Of a stretch of DNA of 64,000 nt, positions 1-9,335 are shown in pieces (positions within the stretch are counted from its first letter, which is position 1; each line of letters begins with the position of its first letter). Made by a program: the position numbers and the translations under genes. Where the stretch lies: NCBI GenBank assembly GCA_947095535.1, contig OX352772.1, positions 165,392,615 through 165,456,614 on the forward strand, written 5' to 3'. Source of the DNA: Poecilobothrus nobilitatus. Lineage: Eukaryota > Arthropoda > Insecta > Diptera > Dolichopodidae. Under the pieces are notes generated by a model. It saw only the letters and a list, made by a program, of their open reading frames with translations, was not told the DNA's origin and did not search any database.

Positions 1-173
1 CATTTTGTTTTAAAAATGTTAAAGGTAATGTTATAATAATTATTATACATAAAATGATAGACCAAAGCATGTTTTAAACTAATCATCTAATTGAGTTTAA
101 TTAGCTTTTATACTTTTCTACATGAGTATATAACTCAACTTTTATTTTCAAATTTAATTCACTTCCATTCTGA

Positions 174-440
174 TTGCTCAACAACTCACTGAAGTGCTGC
201 CTGATTCCGCATAATTTCCATTTAAAGAAACTGTAGATGATGTAAATACACAAGGTCAGATACAAGAAAATGAAATTACGTCCACCATGGACGACGAAGA
301 TTTAGCATAAACTGAGGAATTTATACCACCGTTCCAGATAGTTGAATTAAAAGATGAAGAAGTGGAAGAAGAAATTGAGGAAGATGAGGAAGCAGTTACA
401 TTTAATGAAATTCGGGACATAAATAATCAGCATAAATAAT
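174..440 (+). pseudogene. Remnant of Polinton small acidic protein
   Basis: The plus-strand frame encodes an acidic stretch related to the intact-looking start of the gene at 51614. Both contain an ITSTxDDEx(L) segment followed by TEEFIPPFQI. Here a TAA at 308-310 interrupts the frame exactly between those two segments, and the N-terminus is poorly preserved. The C-terminal part is rich in Glu and Asp and runs into a 205-bp exact duplication. Position just left of the minus-strand block equals the position of the gene in copy C. The function is unknown; the acidic composition and lack of a recognisable fold are all that can be seen. Confidence 0.55.
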
Positions 441-805
441 TAGATCTTGATTATTTCAATGATTTAATAATCCTAAATAATTTTAATTATATAATCTAGT
501 GAAAGGTGTACAGAAAAATATTTGTCTATCTAAAACATATAAATAAAAAATAAAAATTTTTATATTATTTGTTGTGATTTATTTTGTTTGTTTTATCTAG
601 TTACATTTAATGAAATTCGGGACATAAATAATCAGCATAAATAATTAGATCTTGATTATTTCAATGATTTAATAATCCTAAATAATTTTAATTATATAAT
701 CTAGTGAAAGGTGTACAGAAAAATATTTGTCTATCTAAAACATATAAATAAAAAATAAAAATTTTTATATTATTTGTTGTGATTTATTTTGTTTGTTTTA
801 TCTAG
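396..805. repeat. Exact 205-bp tandem duplication
   Basis: The 205-bp unit starting TTACATTTAATGAAATTCGG at 396 is repeated from 601 and appears identical by eye over the whole unit, ending TTTTATCTAG before 601 and 806. It includes the tail of the acidic ORF remnant and the last bases of the minus-strand gene that follows. Identity between units in an otherwise mutated element means a very recent duplication or an assembly effect. Confidence 0.9.
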
Positions 806-1334
806 TATATTACAGATTTGTTCCTTTAAAATTACAGGAATTTCAAAAAATAACCTTGAATAATTACATTGTACATTAAAACGTTGTATTGGTACATAAA
901 TTTCTCTTTCTAACCTAAATACTTGTTGTTCAACACATAAATTTAGATATTCCTGAACATAGTCTTTTACATTTAACTTAGCAGATTTATAATAGGTCAT
1001 CACTGCGTGAAGAAAATCGCTTAAATTGTAAAACTGCTCTGCTTCTTCTTTGTTAATACTTATACTTTGCCCGTTCGCTGATTTTAGTCCATGATGAAAG
1101 TTCTGTTTTATATCTTTTATTATCAGTTTATCGAGATTTTTGTTAAATTCGTAATAAAATTTATTACATTCATGATATTTTAAGACAATTGACTTTTTAC
1201 CAATACGGTGAATTATACTTGAGGCTTCAAATAACCCACAGTGAAAATCCATCAGCAATTTTTAATGTATGACTCTTATTGAGAAAATATGTGTAACTTA
1301 ACAATAAATTTGTGTTCTGACCTGGTGCTTCCAT
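770..1334 (-). pseudogene. Polinton uncharacterised protein, downstream of protease (copy A)
   Basis: The gene is homologous to 52037-52565 in copy C: both start with a LLLSYTYFLN-(K/R)-SHTLKI segment and share KYHEW/C-KFY and a C-terminal part around (I)YVPIQRFN. The natural ATG is at 1332-1334. A one-base frameshift near 1245 separates the first 30 codons from the main open frame (M at 1258, 162 residues). Its last codons lie in the duplicated 205-bp unit. I recognise no domain: it is a soluble-looking, mixed-charge protein without membrane segments. It is the last gene of the minus-strand series in both copies, so it probably belongs to the same late module as the protease and capsid, which is inference. 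Confidence 0.65.
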
Positions 1335-1446
1335 TCCTTTAATTTTACTAAAACCTGTTTATATTGTTTTTATTATTTATACGTTTTCGGAACACAAATT
1401 TGTAATGAGTTATATTTTCCAAATACATTTTGAAAGGTACTTAAAA

Positions 1447-1843
1447 TATACTTATCGTTTTCTAGTTGATTTCCTTTATTAAATTTTTTTAAAAAATCAA
1501 CATCTATACCACATATAAACACAGCAATATTGCCCGCAGACATCTGAATAGTTACTTTGTAACTGTTTCTTATTAAAAATTATACATTGATTTTTAAGTA
1601 ACTTAAAATTTCTAATTTATCTGGTTTTCTACCAAACGAATCAAAATATTCAACACACCCATTCTTTGGCTTGAAAATAGCTAACCAATGTGTTCCCGGA
1701 TCTTTTAATTTATCAGTGTTTACAATTAAAAAAATTTGTTTTTCAATTATTCTGGGGAGTTGATCCAGAGCAAAAACTCCTTTAAAAAATTTACGTGTGT
1801 GTTTGTTACATCTTAATACGTCACTTATCTCTAGGGTATTCAT
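1447..1843 (-). pseudogene. PRO: Polinton adenain-like cysteine protease (copy A), frameshifted
   Basis: The protease family (adenovirus endopeptidase-like, C5/C48 fold) processes virion proteins in Polinton-like viruses. Visible here are the catalytic histidine in GTHWLAIFKP, the acidic residue in VEYFDSFGRKP and, in another frame, the SDVCGQYCC cysteine region. A one-base loss in a T run near 1591 shifts the frame just before the catalytic cysteine, so the enzyme would be cut short. The tail after the cysteine motif is also altered compared with copy C. The start ATG at 1841-1843 overlaps the stop of the preceding gene by one base (TGATG). It is shorter than adenain (about 200 residues) even if the frame were open. 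Confidence 0.85.
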
Positions 1844-2173
1844 CAATCAAATTGACTCAAGTCATATATTTTGGTTGTTTCTTTAATATAATTTGATAAA
1901 AACTCTTTTTTGATTTTTTATTTGTTATAATAACATCAAATTTTTCTAGTATTTGACAGAGCTCTTTATTTATTTTATCGTTGTACACAGTTCCAAAAGA
2001 GTAATTATCAAAATATCATTTATAAAATCCCTAGTTGGAAATTTATACTTGAGCTCTTTTACAAACTTTTTACAAGGTTCTTTAAAACCAACTATACAAA
2101 TATCTTTCGCAAACAAGATATTATTATCATCACTACAAAATGTTACATCCAGAAGTGCACAAGACAGTGACAT
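1842..2173 (-). pseudogene. Polinton small VD-type protein (copy A), frameshifted
   Basis: This is a homologue of the intact 110-residue frame at 53188-53518. It starts with a hydrophobic strand ending in LLDVTF, then an AKDICIVGF strand and a lysine-rich helix. Loss of one base near 2013 breaks the frame after TRDFIND, and the remaining part (up to a VYDLSQFD-like end) is in another frame. The pattern of an N-terminal strand carrying an Asp, a second strand and a C-terminal YDLS resembles the plus-strand protein at 6340-6840, so the two may be paralogues. The function is unknown; an RNase H-like fold is only a guess. Confidence 0.6.
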
Positions 2174-2210
2174 TTTGTCAAATATTCAAATTTACTTTTA
2201 TGTATGCTAT

Positions 2211-3316
2211 TTATAGGTTTGAGAATATATTTCGGTTTTTATCAATTTGTAAACTTGCATCAAATTCTCCATAAACAATAGCAGTCAGTGTAGATGTAAC
2301 TGGTCTTGATAGCCTCGCCTCAATTCTAACTGTACTTTGATTTAGTAGACCTTGACACACTTCATTTCCTGATGCATCTGGAGTTAAATCAAAAGCTAGA
2401 ATGAAAAACCCATTACTAAACATGGTTTTTGTTATCTGATGGCCTTTATCATTATGGTAAATTCCAGTTCCTGAAAAAAGTGTACTGTATGTTCTTGTAC
2501 AGCAATAATTTTCATCTGAAAAACTGGTTTCAATTGCTGAATTAGGTATTTGAACACCATTTACGTTTTTTTAAGTTTATAATTGTTTTTTCATTAGTTT
2601 TTTCCAATACAGCATTATGTGCTAATACCACATTAGGATTAATTGTTACATGTCTCAATTTTCAGTTGAGATTCATCAGTATCATCTGCAAAGAGGTAAA
2701 AATCTGGTTTTTCTAATGTTAGGATAACTCGAACATCGACATTGTTTATGAGAAGTGTAGGTTGGTTAAACATATCTCAATATAGTTTTCCCATAAGTTC
2801 CACTACATTGCTATTTTGGTATAATTTTTGACGTTCTTTTGAACCACTATTATCTGTTTTTGCTATATTTGGCTTATCTAGCATCCATCCACCACATTCC
2901 AAATGCGTTGTAGTGGCATCCGTACCATAATTTAACAATGATTCAATATAAGCTCTGTAATGATAATTGCCATCTGATGGAGATATATTCTTTCCATTTA
3001 GTTGAACATTGCATTGTTTTATTAATGAATGTAACATATTATTAACCACACTTGGTTGTTGTATAGGTGTTCCATCAGTTTTTTTATCTTTATTCCATTG
3101 AGTTCCATCTTTTTTTAAAATTTGTACTTTTAATTTTAGATATGTCGAAGACAAGTCTCTATATGTATCACCGTGCCCTAGTGAAACAAATTCTATGACA
3201 GATAGATTATCTAAAGAAGCAATAGGGTTATAGGAAACTACTTCAGATCGTAAAATACTTTACTGAATAGGCTATGTTTTAAAAATATCAAGCTCTGATT
3301 TCATACATTCAATCAT
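2211..3316 (-). pseudogene. Polinton capsid protein, F54H12.2-like family (copy A), broken
   Basis: The family is the arthropod/nematode 'F54H12.2-like' protein, which I take to be the jelly-roll capsid protein of these elements. Visible landmarks are the start MIECMKSELDIF, YLKLKVQIL, NNMLHSLIKQCNVQLNG, YHYRAYIESLLNYG and the C-terminal TAIVYGEFDASLQIDKNRN. Copy A keeps, in pieces, the second-half segment (FFILAFDLTPDA and the stretch upstream of it, 2340-2570) that copy C has lost. It is broken by a stop near 3262 (PIQ then stop) and by frameshifts around 2650-2780 and 2570. The gene lies 37 bp upstream of the VD-type gene, as in copy C. Whether it is the major or another jelly-roll capsid protein cannot be decided by eye. 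Confidence 0.8.
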
Positions 3317-3318
3317 AA

Positions 3319-3759
3319 TTATTCAAAAATAGCTTTTTGCTTGTTTTTGTTATTAACTTTGCGTCGCTTCGACGTAAAATAATTTAAATTATTAATGAGA
3401 GGTCTTTTTATAGGTTTTCTTCGTTTTCTTTTGCCTTGTCCATACATTTCATTGAGTTTCCGAACTGCACCTCGTCTTACATTTGTCATTATCTCTTTAC
3501 TTCGATTTTGAACCACTTCTTTTACATTTGCTCCTGTGGCAATATCAGATAATGCATTAATACCAGAGTTAATAACCTCTTTTTTTAATATATTAGCTCC
3601 AGACGTAAATATTGGTTTTAAATATCTAAAAAGACCACCGAAAAAGCTCCCTAACCCTCGTCCCCTTTGGTAAGACACAATTGAGTGTAACAAAGGACCA
3701 ATATCCGCAAGACCTTTTCCTGATTGAACTAAATAATATTTGTAGTACGCTCTCTCCAT
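3319..3759 (-). CDS. Polinton small glycine-rich/basic virion-associated protein (copy A)
   Basis: A complete 146-residue frame begins at ATG 3757-3759. The N-terminus is MERAYYKYYLVQSGKG, followed by a Gly/Phe-rich segment RGRGLGSFFGGLFRYLKP, an amphipathic middle (NSGINALSDIATG) and a strongly basic tail with KRKRRKP and TSKRRK. Proteins of this layout sit next to the capsid gene in arthropod Polintons. The amphipathic/Gly-rich front and basic tail invite comparison with adenoviral core or pVI-like proteins, but that is inference. The frame is open here and in unit 1 of copy C, whereas units 2 and 3 of copy C share a stop. It lies a few bases from the capsid start and about 46 bp from the upstream gene. 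Confidence 0.75.
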   Translation of the reverse strand: MERAYYKYYLVQSGKGLADIGPLLHSIVSYQRGRGLGSFFGGLFRYLKPIFTSGANILKKEVINSGINALSDIATGANVKEVVQNRSKEIMTNVRRGAVRKLNEMYGQGKRKRRKPIKRPLINNLNYFTSKRRKVNNKNKQKAIFE

Positions 3760-3805
3760 AATGAATAAAATAAAATAATATATAGTTTTTTAAAACCGCT
3801 TTTAT

Positions 3806-4725
3806 TTATACTTTTTTAAAATGTAATACAATTTTTGTTGGAATTGAACTATTGAAAAAGTTTATTTTGTATCCATATTTATCACATAAAAGTAATGAAA
3901 TGTTATTAAATGATTTCTCCACATTGCAATATAGAATATTACTGAATTCTTTTACAGTATCAGTGAAAGAATTTTGTATGTTAACAGATCTTAAACACCT
4001 TATATCTTTATCACCTATTTTTTGCGGTTCAATTATGTCTGTGTATATAAAAAACATATCTGGTTTACTAATGGAAATCAATTGTACACTATCTATAAAA
4101 GTTTTGAAAGCTTCTATTACACGTGATCTATAGTTTTTAAAATCTGTAACTTTAAAAGATACTTGATAAACATGATAAACATGTTGTCAAAAGTTCTTCG
4201 AGGGTATAAGCGTAATTTGCTCTTATTTTTATAACTATTTTAGGCTTAGTAACACATATTGTGGTGTAACTTAAATTTTTAGGCATCTCCTCAGCTTTTG
4301 GTGGTTGTGTATAATGAACTTCATCGTTTATAAAATTAAAAATTTCCCAAATCAACTGTCGTTCAACTTCTTTTCTTGTAAACCAATTACGTGGGCGTAT
4401 ATTTTGAATTAGTGTTGGTAGTAGAAAAACTTTCCAGTCGCATATCATTTGTTTTTCTATGTATAGAATATATGATGTTCCAACTCCTATCATATCTTTC
4501 TGCATACCTTTAATAAATATTTGAGTACTTTTTTTCCATTCTTCACCATACACATTTGGAACGAAATCATTAACATACATTTCCGAAATACCGACTTTCC
4601 ACCTTGAATCACACATGTATTTATTCATTTTATTTGTAAAAGATGATAATGAATTTTCTGGAGTTGATAGATGAATCACTGAGTAAAATGACATAAAATT
4701 CATCATTTACTTGTACGTTGTCCAT
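3806..4725 (-). pseudogene. Polinton probable minor virion protein (copy A), broken
   Basis: The natural start at ATG 4723-4725 (MDN...VNDEFYV) overlaps the end of the preceding gene by 19 bp. The N-terminal pattern FYV-x-LLSDSS, ENSLSSFTNKMNKYM and RWKVGISEMYVNDF is shared with copies B and C and with arthropod Polinton proteins found beside the capsid gene. The C-terminal part continues to 3806 (KPDMFFIYTDIIEPQKIGDKDIRCLRSVN region). Frameshifts occur near 4660-4680 and near 4150. At 4215 the codon that is a stop in copy C is intact here (RANYAY). I infer a structural role such as a penton or minor capsid protein from neighbours only. Confidence 0.7.
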
Positions 4726-5396
4726 GAGCTTGTAGATTTATTTTTACGAATTGGAAAATTAAGTTCTGTTTGAGTATTACCTGCTATAGCTGACCTTAAA
4801 ACACGTCTTGATGATTTATTCAACTCTTTGCTATTTATAGTTTTCTCCTTTTTCGTTGGTGGGCTTGGGCTATCTAAAGGAACAGTTATAATGTCTCCTG
4901 TATCAGTTTCAAAAATTTGTACATTTTGATTTCTAATTGATTTTTTGTTTCTAAGACGTTCTCCAACTGAAGCAGCTGACAATGCTTTTGTTAAAACATT
5001 TTCCTGAATTTCATCATCAAATACTGCGTCATCAGCTTCTTTTTCATATACTTCTTCTTCTTCAGGAACAACTTGTATTCCAACATTCTTATATTCAGGA
5101 AAATGCTATTGAGTTTCCGTATCTAAAAACATTGGTTTTGCACGAGTTTGAGTACCTTTTGTTTCCGTAATTTTTATTTTCTCCTCTTTATTTTTAGGAA
5201 GTTGTTGTTTTTTGTTTCTTATTTTAAATAAATTTTGTCTGTATAAATACCATTTTTGAGTATCCGTGAGATGTTTATTTAACAATATTTTTTTCATATT
5301 TTTATCCAATTCATTGAGTTCAATGTCTGCATTTTGCTTCATTCTTTCATAAATCTCAGGTTTTAAAATCATTTTATTAAATGTTGTATTATTCAT
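4707..5396 (-). pseudogene. Polinton acidic/coiled protein (copy A), nonsense-interrupted
   Basis: This is a homologue of the complete 229-residue frame at 61915-62604. The start is MNNTTFNK at ATG 5394-5396, followed by a helical, charged segment with TQKWYLYRQNLFKIRNK, a central acidic stretch (EEEEVYEKEADDAVFDDEIQ) and a C-terminal part with VPLDSPSPPTKK and SSRRVLRS. A stop near 5107 falls before HFPEYKN. The ATG overlaps the stop of the upstream small basic gene as ATGA. No enzymatic motif is visible. The WYLY(R)QNL motif and acidic middle are conserved among arthropod Polintons, but the role is unknown. Confidence 0.68.
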
Positions 5397-5719
5397 TTTA
5401 TAAAATTTCCGACTATCCCTGATAGTATTGCACCAAGAAGTGTAGGTAAATATCCACCACGTTGAATAATAATTTTTCTTTTGCTATTTATAGATTTTTT
5501 CCGGCAAATAAGTGATCTTAATTTTTTTTTATACTTTCGTAATTGGGTTGTTGCTTTTTTACTCAGATTACAATTACCTTTTAAAATATTTAAAGAGATT
5601 TCGCAAAATGTTTTTATTACTTCAGTGTGACCCTAGTGTTTTATAATTATTTTCTGGAATTTTGGTTTAGAGGTTTTTAATAGGTGCAATATATGTCGAT
5701 TGGTCTTCAAACGTTTCAT
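5393..5719 (-). pseudogene. Polinton small basic protein (copy A), degraded
   Basis: The frame starts at ATG 5717-5719 (MKRLKTNRHILHLL) inside the 3' end of the ATPase gene in another frame, an overlap of about 50 bp. The family signature is K-P-KFQK-(I/V)IIKH followed by a helical, lysine-rich middle and a hydrophobic glycine-rich end of the type GG(F/Y)LPTLLGA. In copy A the region around 5625-5640 (CCCTAGTGTT) is disturbed and shifts the frame. Basic middle plus hydrophobic tail fits a virion or membrane-associated protein, but no function is established from the sequence. Confidence 0.62.
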
Positions 5720-6245
5720 ATTCCTCTCCAAATTGTTCTAATTGATCTCTCGTACAATAACACAAACCTTTCCCAAATATATCACTTCTTAATCGAAATA
5801 TATCATTAACGTCTTGAGTAAGATCTATTAGTATATAGCTATATGGGACTGACTTCACATCATTATATACTTTAATTTGCTTTAATTTGGTTGTAATATA
5901 TTTGGCGACCTAGGGGTAATTTCTATGATGTGATCCTCTAGTAAATAAATCACATACAAACTTATCATGAGAACTTAACATCATATCATCGATAATAACT
6001 AACAAAGGTTCTTGATTATCATTAAAATCTGGAATAGTGTTACTATATTCAACATCTTTCATATATAGTGGAACAGCATTTTTGTCTGGATTACACCAAA
6101 TAATTCTATTAATATGTGGTAGTATATTTTCTTCTTAATATTTTATTAAATTACGAATAAATGTGGTTTTACCACAGCAGAATGGCCCCGCCACCATCAT
6201 TGTAAATGGGTGAAACAACATAGTTGTATTAGTTAAAACAATCAT
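5667..6245 (-). pseudogene. ATP: Polinton FtsK/HerA-type genome-packaging ATPase (copy A), deleted
   Basis: The start is ATG 6243-6245. The Walker A region reads MMVAGPFCCGKTTF (6150-6200), and the Walker B strand (LLVIIDDMM-type) lies at 5970-6000. The conserved C-terminal part is FRLRSDIFGKG and QFGEEYETFEDQ. Compared with copies B and C about 90 bp are missing around 5900-5925, which removes the VIFVTQNVFHQGK sensor-like segment, and there are further frame breaks. The enzyme would pump or package element DNA into capsids in the family model. It starts 94 bp from the divergent plus-strand gene at 6340. Confidence 0.82.
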
Positions 6246-6339
6246 TCCTAACCTATATTTATATGAACAGCTCTTTTTCGAAATGAATATAAATGTAAAT
6301 TTAGTTATTTCATTGAACATTCTTTTACAAACCTTCGAC
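6246..6339. promoter_or_regulatory. Candidate bidirectional promoter between divergent Polinton genes (copy A)
   Basis: The 94 bp between the ATPase start (minus) and the VD-type gene start (plus) hold two TATA-like elements. TATATTTATATG at 6254-6265 reads CATATAAATATA on the minus strand, and GAATATAAATG lies near 6285-6295 on the plus strand. Closely similar sequence separates the same gene pair in copies B (29741-29860) and C (63537-63632). Conservation and divergent layout support a shared promoter; no transcript evidence is available. Confidence 0.4.
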
Positions 6340-6840
6340 ATGGTTAAACAAGTTTTTATAGTTGACCTACAATTTTTGCAAGGAAATGAAAAACAATATT
6401 TCCTAAAAGAGTTAGCCATACCTAAAAGAGTTAGCCATTTCAAAGCACCGTACCCCGCAGAAGAGCTTAGTCAAGATGTGAAATATAATAACCAGTATTG
6501 CGAAAATAAAATAAATGGACTTAAATGGAATAACGGTTTAGTTGAATATTTAGATGTAAAATGTATATTAAAACACCATTTAGAGTCAGTGGAAAAAATT
6601 TATGTTAAAGGAGAACAAAAAAAACTTTTCCTTCAAAAGTACATTGACAGTGTTAAAATAGAAGATCTAAGCAGAGATTTGCCATCATTAAAAAAGATTG
6701 AAAACTTTAATTCAAATTGTCCTATACACTTATCATACAAGAGTTTCAGATGTGCTGTTAAAAATTGTTTTAATATATATATGCATCTTTTAAAAGAAAA
6801 AAATGTTAGATTAAGACCTTCAATTTTCGTACTTGGATAA
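6340..6840 (+). CDS. Polinton VD-type protein, long paralogue (copy A)
   Basis: The chosen ATG at 6340-6342 gives about 166 residues. It is the start shared with copies B and C (MVK-Q/R-V then IVDLQFLQGNEKQY). Landmarks are the N-terminal strand with IVDLQF, FLKELAI, HFKAPYP, NQYCENKINGLKWNNG, a middle IYVKGEQKK...FLQKYIDS and a C-terminal CPIHLSYKSFRCAVKN region. Compared with copy C it lacks about ten residues after LAI (63715-63745), apparently by deletion. The fold is not recognised with certainty; the Asp in the first strand and the alpha/beta pattern would suit a nuclease-like fold. It is the first gene of the right-hand plus-strand pair and is divergently arranged with the ATPase. Confidence 0.65.
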   Translation: MVKQVFIVDLQFLQGNEKQYFLKELAIPKRVSHFKAPYPAEELSQDVKYNNQYCENKINGLKWNNGLVEYLDVKCILKHHLESVEKIYVKGEQKKLFLQKYIDSVKIEDLSRDLPSLKKIENFNSNCPIHLSYKSFRCAVKNCFNIYMHLLKEKNVRLRPSIFVLG

Positions 6841-6841
6841 T

Positions 6842-7066
6842 ATGAATTTTAATAACAAACAAAAAGTTTACTTCAACATAAAACAAGATATTCACGTTAT
6901 GCATGTATGGGTCTATGATTACAGATCAGCAAGGAAAGATCATTGGGAAGAATGCGCGCGTGATAGAAGTAGATTTCAAAGACGTATAGAAAAAGTTGGT
7001 CTCGCTATTTCTAAAATCTTAACATCTGATCATCGTAAAAAAATTTTCCAACACAGATTTCTGTAA
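6842..7066 (+). CDS. Polinton terminal small basic protein (copy A)
   Basis: A complete frame of 74 residues runs from ATG 6842-6844, just after the stop of the preceding gene. Landmarks are a hydrophobic-aromatic segment VMHVWVYDYRSARKDHWEE and a strongly basic RDRSRFQRRIEKVGL followed by SDHRKKIF. Homologous frames exist in copy B (28955-29194, minus strand). Proteins of this kind occur at one end of arthropod Polintons; the function is unknown. The basic helix suggests nucleic-acid binding, which is inference. The gene is the outermost one at the right end, next to the presumed terminal repeat. Confidence 0.6.
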   Translation: MNFNNKQKVYFNIKQDIHVMHVWVYDYRSARKDHWEECARDRSRFQRRIEKVGLAISKILTSDHRKKIFQHRFL

Positions 7067-7082
7067 AATTGTAAAATATTTT

Positions 7083-7120
7083 CAAATACAAAATTATTTC
7101 AAACATATAAATAAATTTGT
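7083..7120. repeat. Likely inner part of Polinton terminal inverted repeat (right end of copy A)
   Basis: CAAACATATAAATAAATTTG near 7098-7117 and its left neighbour are the inverted counterpart of AACAAATTTATTTATATG at 46551-46570, the left subterminal region of copy C. The opposite orientation at opposite ends fits a Polinton terminal inverted repeat. LINE sequence follows directly, so the outer part is missing. Confidence 0.5.
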
Positions 7121-9335
7121 TTTATTTTTGTTTTCAAATAGGTACCAAAAGCAATTAACTTCTTTTTGATTTTTATTATTTGTTACTTCTTCGACAGGGT
7201 CGCCCATTAGGCGTAAGGCGCGGTTTTGGATTTTGTCGAGGTAACTCAGAGAAGTTTGGGATGCGCCAGCCCAAATGTGAGAGTTGTACTCCATCTTAGG
7301 TCGAATGTAGGCTTTATAGATATTAGACAGATCCTTTGGAGAGAAATATGTTTTGCAGCGGGACAGAAAATCCAAACATTTGGCAGCACGTTTAGCTATA
7401 TCAAAAATATGCTCATTCCACAGCATTTTTTGATTTAGCTGCAAACCTAAAATGGTTAGACTTTCTGATCGCTCTATATTTTCTCCTTGGAATCGCAGAA
7501 TTGGGTTAAAGTGATTTCTTGTGCAGGAAATCAAGCAGCTTTGAGTGTTTGAGGTATTGAACTCAACTCTATTAGTTTTACCCCAATCAGCTATTTTAAA
7601 ATCATGGTTTAGTAAACTAACCATATTATTTCTTTTCGAACTGATTGCGTTAGGTGTGACATTAGACTTCTTAAGGAAATCTTAGGATGCCACTAGAGTG
7701 CTGTTGTCGGCTATGAATTGGATTGAGGGTAGAGAAGAGTAAGTCGTTGATAAAAATCAAAAAAAGAGTTGGTGATAAGTCGGAGTCTTGTGGAATGCCA
7801 GCGTTTATTTCTAAAGTGTCAGACATAAAACTGTCGACAAGGACACGAATACGACGATTCGAAAGAAAATCCTCAATCCATTGGCAAAACGGATTACCAA
7901 GACCAATAGCTCGGCGTTTGTTCAAAAATGCCATACTCGATAAAAAGCTTTTGAGATATCAAGAGCAACAACCTCAGATTCACCTGAACAGTGAATACTG
8001 GTGTTGAGCTTTTCGCTGAGGTATGTTAGACGATCATCTGTAGATCTTTGACTTCTAAAGCCATATCGCCTATCATGCAAAATACCTCTGCAATCAAGGT
8101 ATGTCATCAGCCTTTTATTAACGAGAATTTCCATAACTTTGGAAATGACCGAAATAATTGCTATTGGCCGGTAGTTGGAAGGGTCGTTTTTGTCACCTTT
8201 TTTGGGAATCGGAGAGACATGAGCAACTTTCCATTGACTGGGATATCTGCCAGTCGAAAATGATAATGAAAAAAGATTGCGCAGAGGTTTCGAAATGGAT
8301 GAGGCAATATATTTAAGAACCATCGCAGGAATTCCATCAGGACCAGTGGATTTTCTAACATTCAGATTTTTAAGCACTTTCACTACAGTACGTGTTCTAA
8401 AGTACATCCTATGAAGAATTTTAACCCTAGTAGGATCAACAAATCAACAAATTTGCTTTACCAACTGAATCTGAAATGATAGAATTAATGTTATCAATCA
8501 GCGGCGGAAAGGATGATTCGCAAAAATTATTCTTTACACTTTTCGCAAATGTCCAAAAAGAACGATTGCAGTTCGGTAGATTAATTATTTTACGTTTTAA
8601 TCTTTCGTTGTAAAGAAACTTTTGCTGATTGATAATTCTCTTGCAATTGCTCCTGGCAACGTTATAGACCCCAAATGAGGACCCAGACACATTTTCCTTG
8701 TACATTTTGAAATGCTCTTCCTTGGCTTGAATTGCTTTCCTGCAGATGTCATTAAACCAAGGCTTGGATTTAGTTTTAACCGGTTTATATGAGCTAGGAA
8801 TGAAAAGTTTCATTCCTAGCATGATTGTTTTACTAATGGCATCTGCAGCAAAGTCAACATCCCTATATCGGAAACACATTGACCAATCAAAACCTCCCAA
8901 AAAGCTATTCAGACCTACCCAATCGGCCCGGTTATAGTGCCAGACTAATCTTTTAGGAATAGGATTTCTATTGAGCGATGTACGCATCGGAAAGCTGGAT
9001 TTAACAAGGCAATTGTCGGAGCCTCCGATTGGGGCGCTAACAGAAATATTGTAGTTTTCAGGATTTGATGTCAGGAACAAGTCCAAAAGATGTTCATTTT
9101 GATTTGCTCGGTCCGGAATTCGAGTTGGGCTCTTTACAAGTTGAGAGAGTTGAAATAAGTTTGAAAGTAGTTCAACTTGTTTGCCTTTCGGGCTATTGTA
9201 ACTTGAAAAATGGAGCCAGTTTTTGTTGTGCGACCAGCGACAGCTATCTCACATTCAGGATTCTTTTCCAAAATTTTATTGATATTGTCGAATAATTCTT
9301 CGATGGCCACAGTAATTTTTTCCCATTAATTACAA
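7118..9335 (-). pseudogene. LINE (non-LTR retrotransposon) ORF2 fragment 1
   Basis: The minus strand encodes, in pieces, the end of an AP-type endonuclease (DLFLTSNP, PIGGSDNCLV), a linker with KPWFNDICRKA, and reverse transcriptase blocks STGPDGIPAMVL, PIPKKGDKNDPSNYRPIAI, YGFRSQRSTDD, ALDISKAF and GIPQDSDLSPTLFLIFINDLL. The C-terminal part has YNSHIWAGASQ and NRALRLM. The FADD catalytic segment is disrupted near 7710-7725, and frames change at about 7640, 7930 and 8410. It is truncated at its 5' end (no N-terminal endonuclease) and sits inside the end of Polinton copy A. The same family recurs at 10986-13880, 34020-35450 and 39330-40660. I do not assign a clade. Confidence 0.85.

Larger units (their letters stand above)
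1..7116. mobile_element. Polinton (Maverick) copy A, left part outside window
   Basis: This is a block of Polinton genes in the order acidic ORF (+), unknown protein, protease, VD-type protein, capsid, small glycine/basic protein, minor virion protein, coiled protein, small basic protein and ATPase (all minus), then two plus-strand genes at the right end. The order and orientation match copy C at 51614-64000. The polymerase and integrase would lie left of the window. Most genes carry frameshifts or stops, so this is a decaying copy. The right end is cut by a LINE at about 7118, inside a short sequence that is inverted relative to 46551-46590 and is therefore a likely terminal repeat. Naming it Polinton rests on the protease, ATPase and capsid families together and is confident. 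The exact borders are inferred. Confidence 0.88.
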
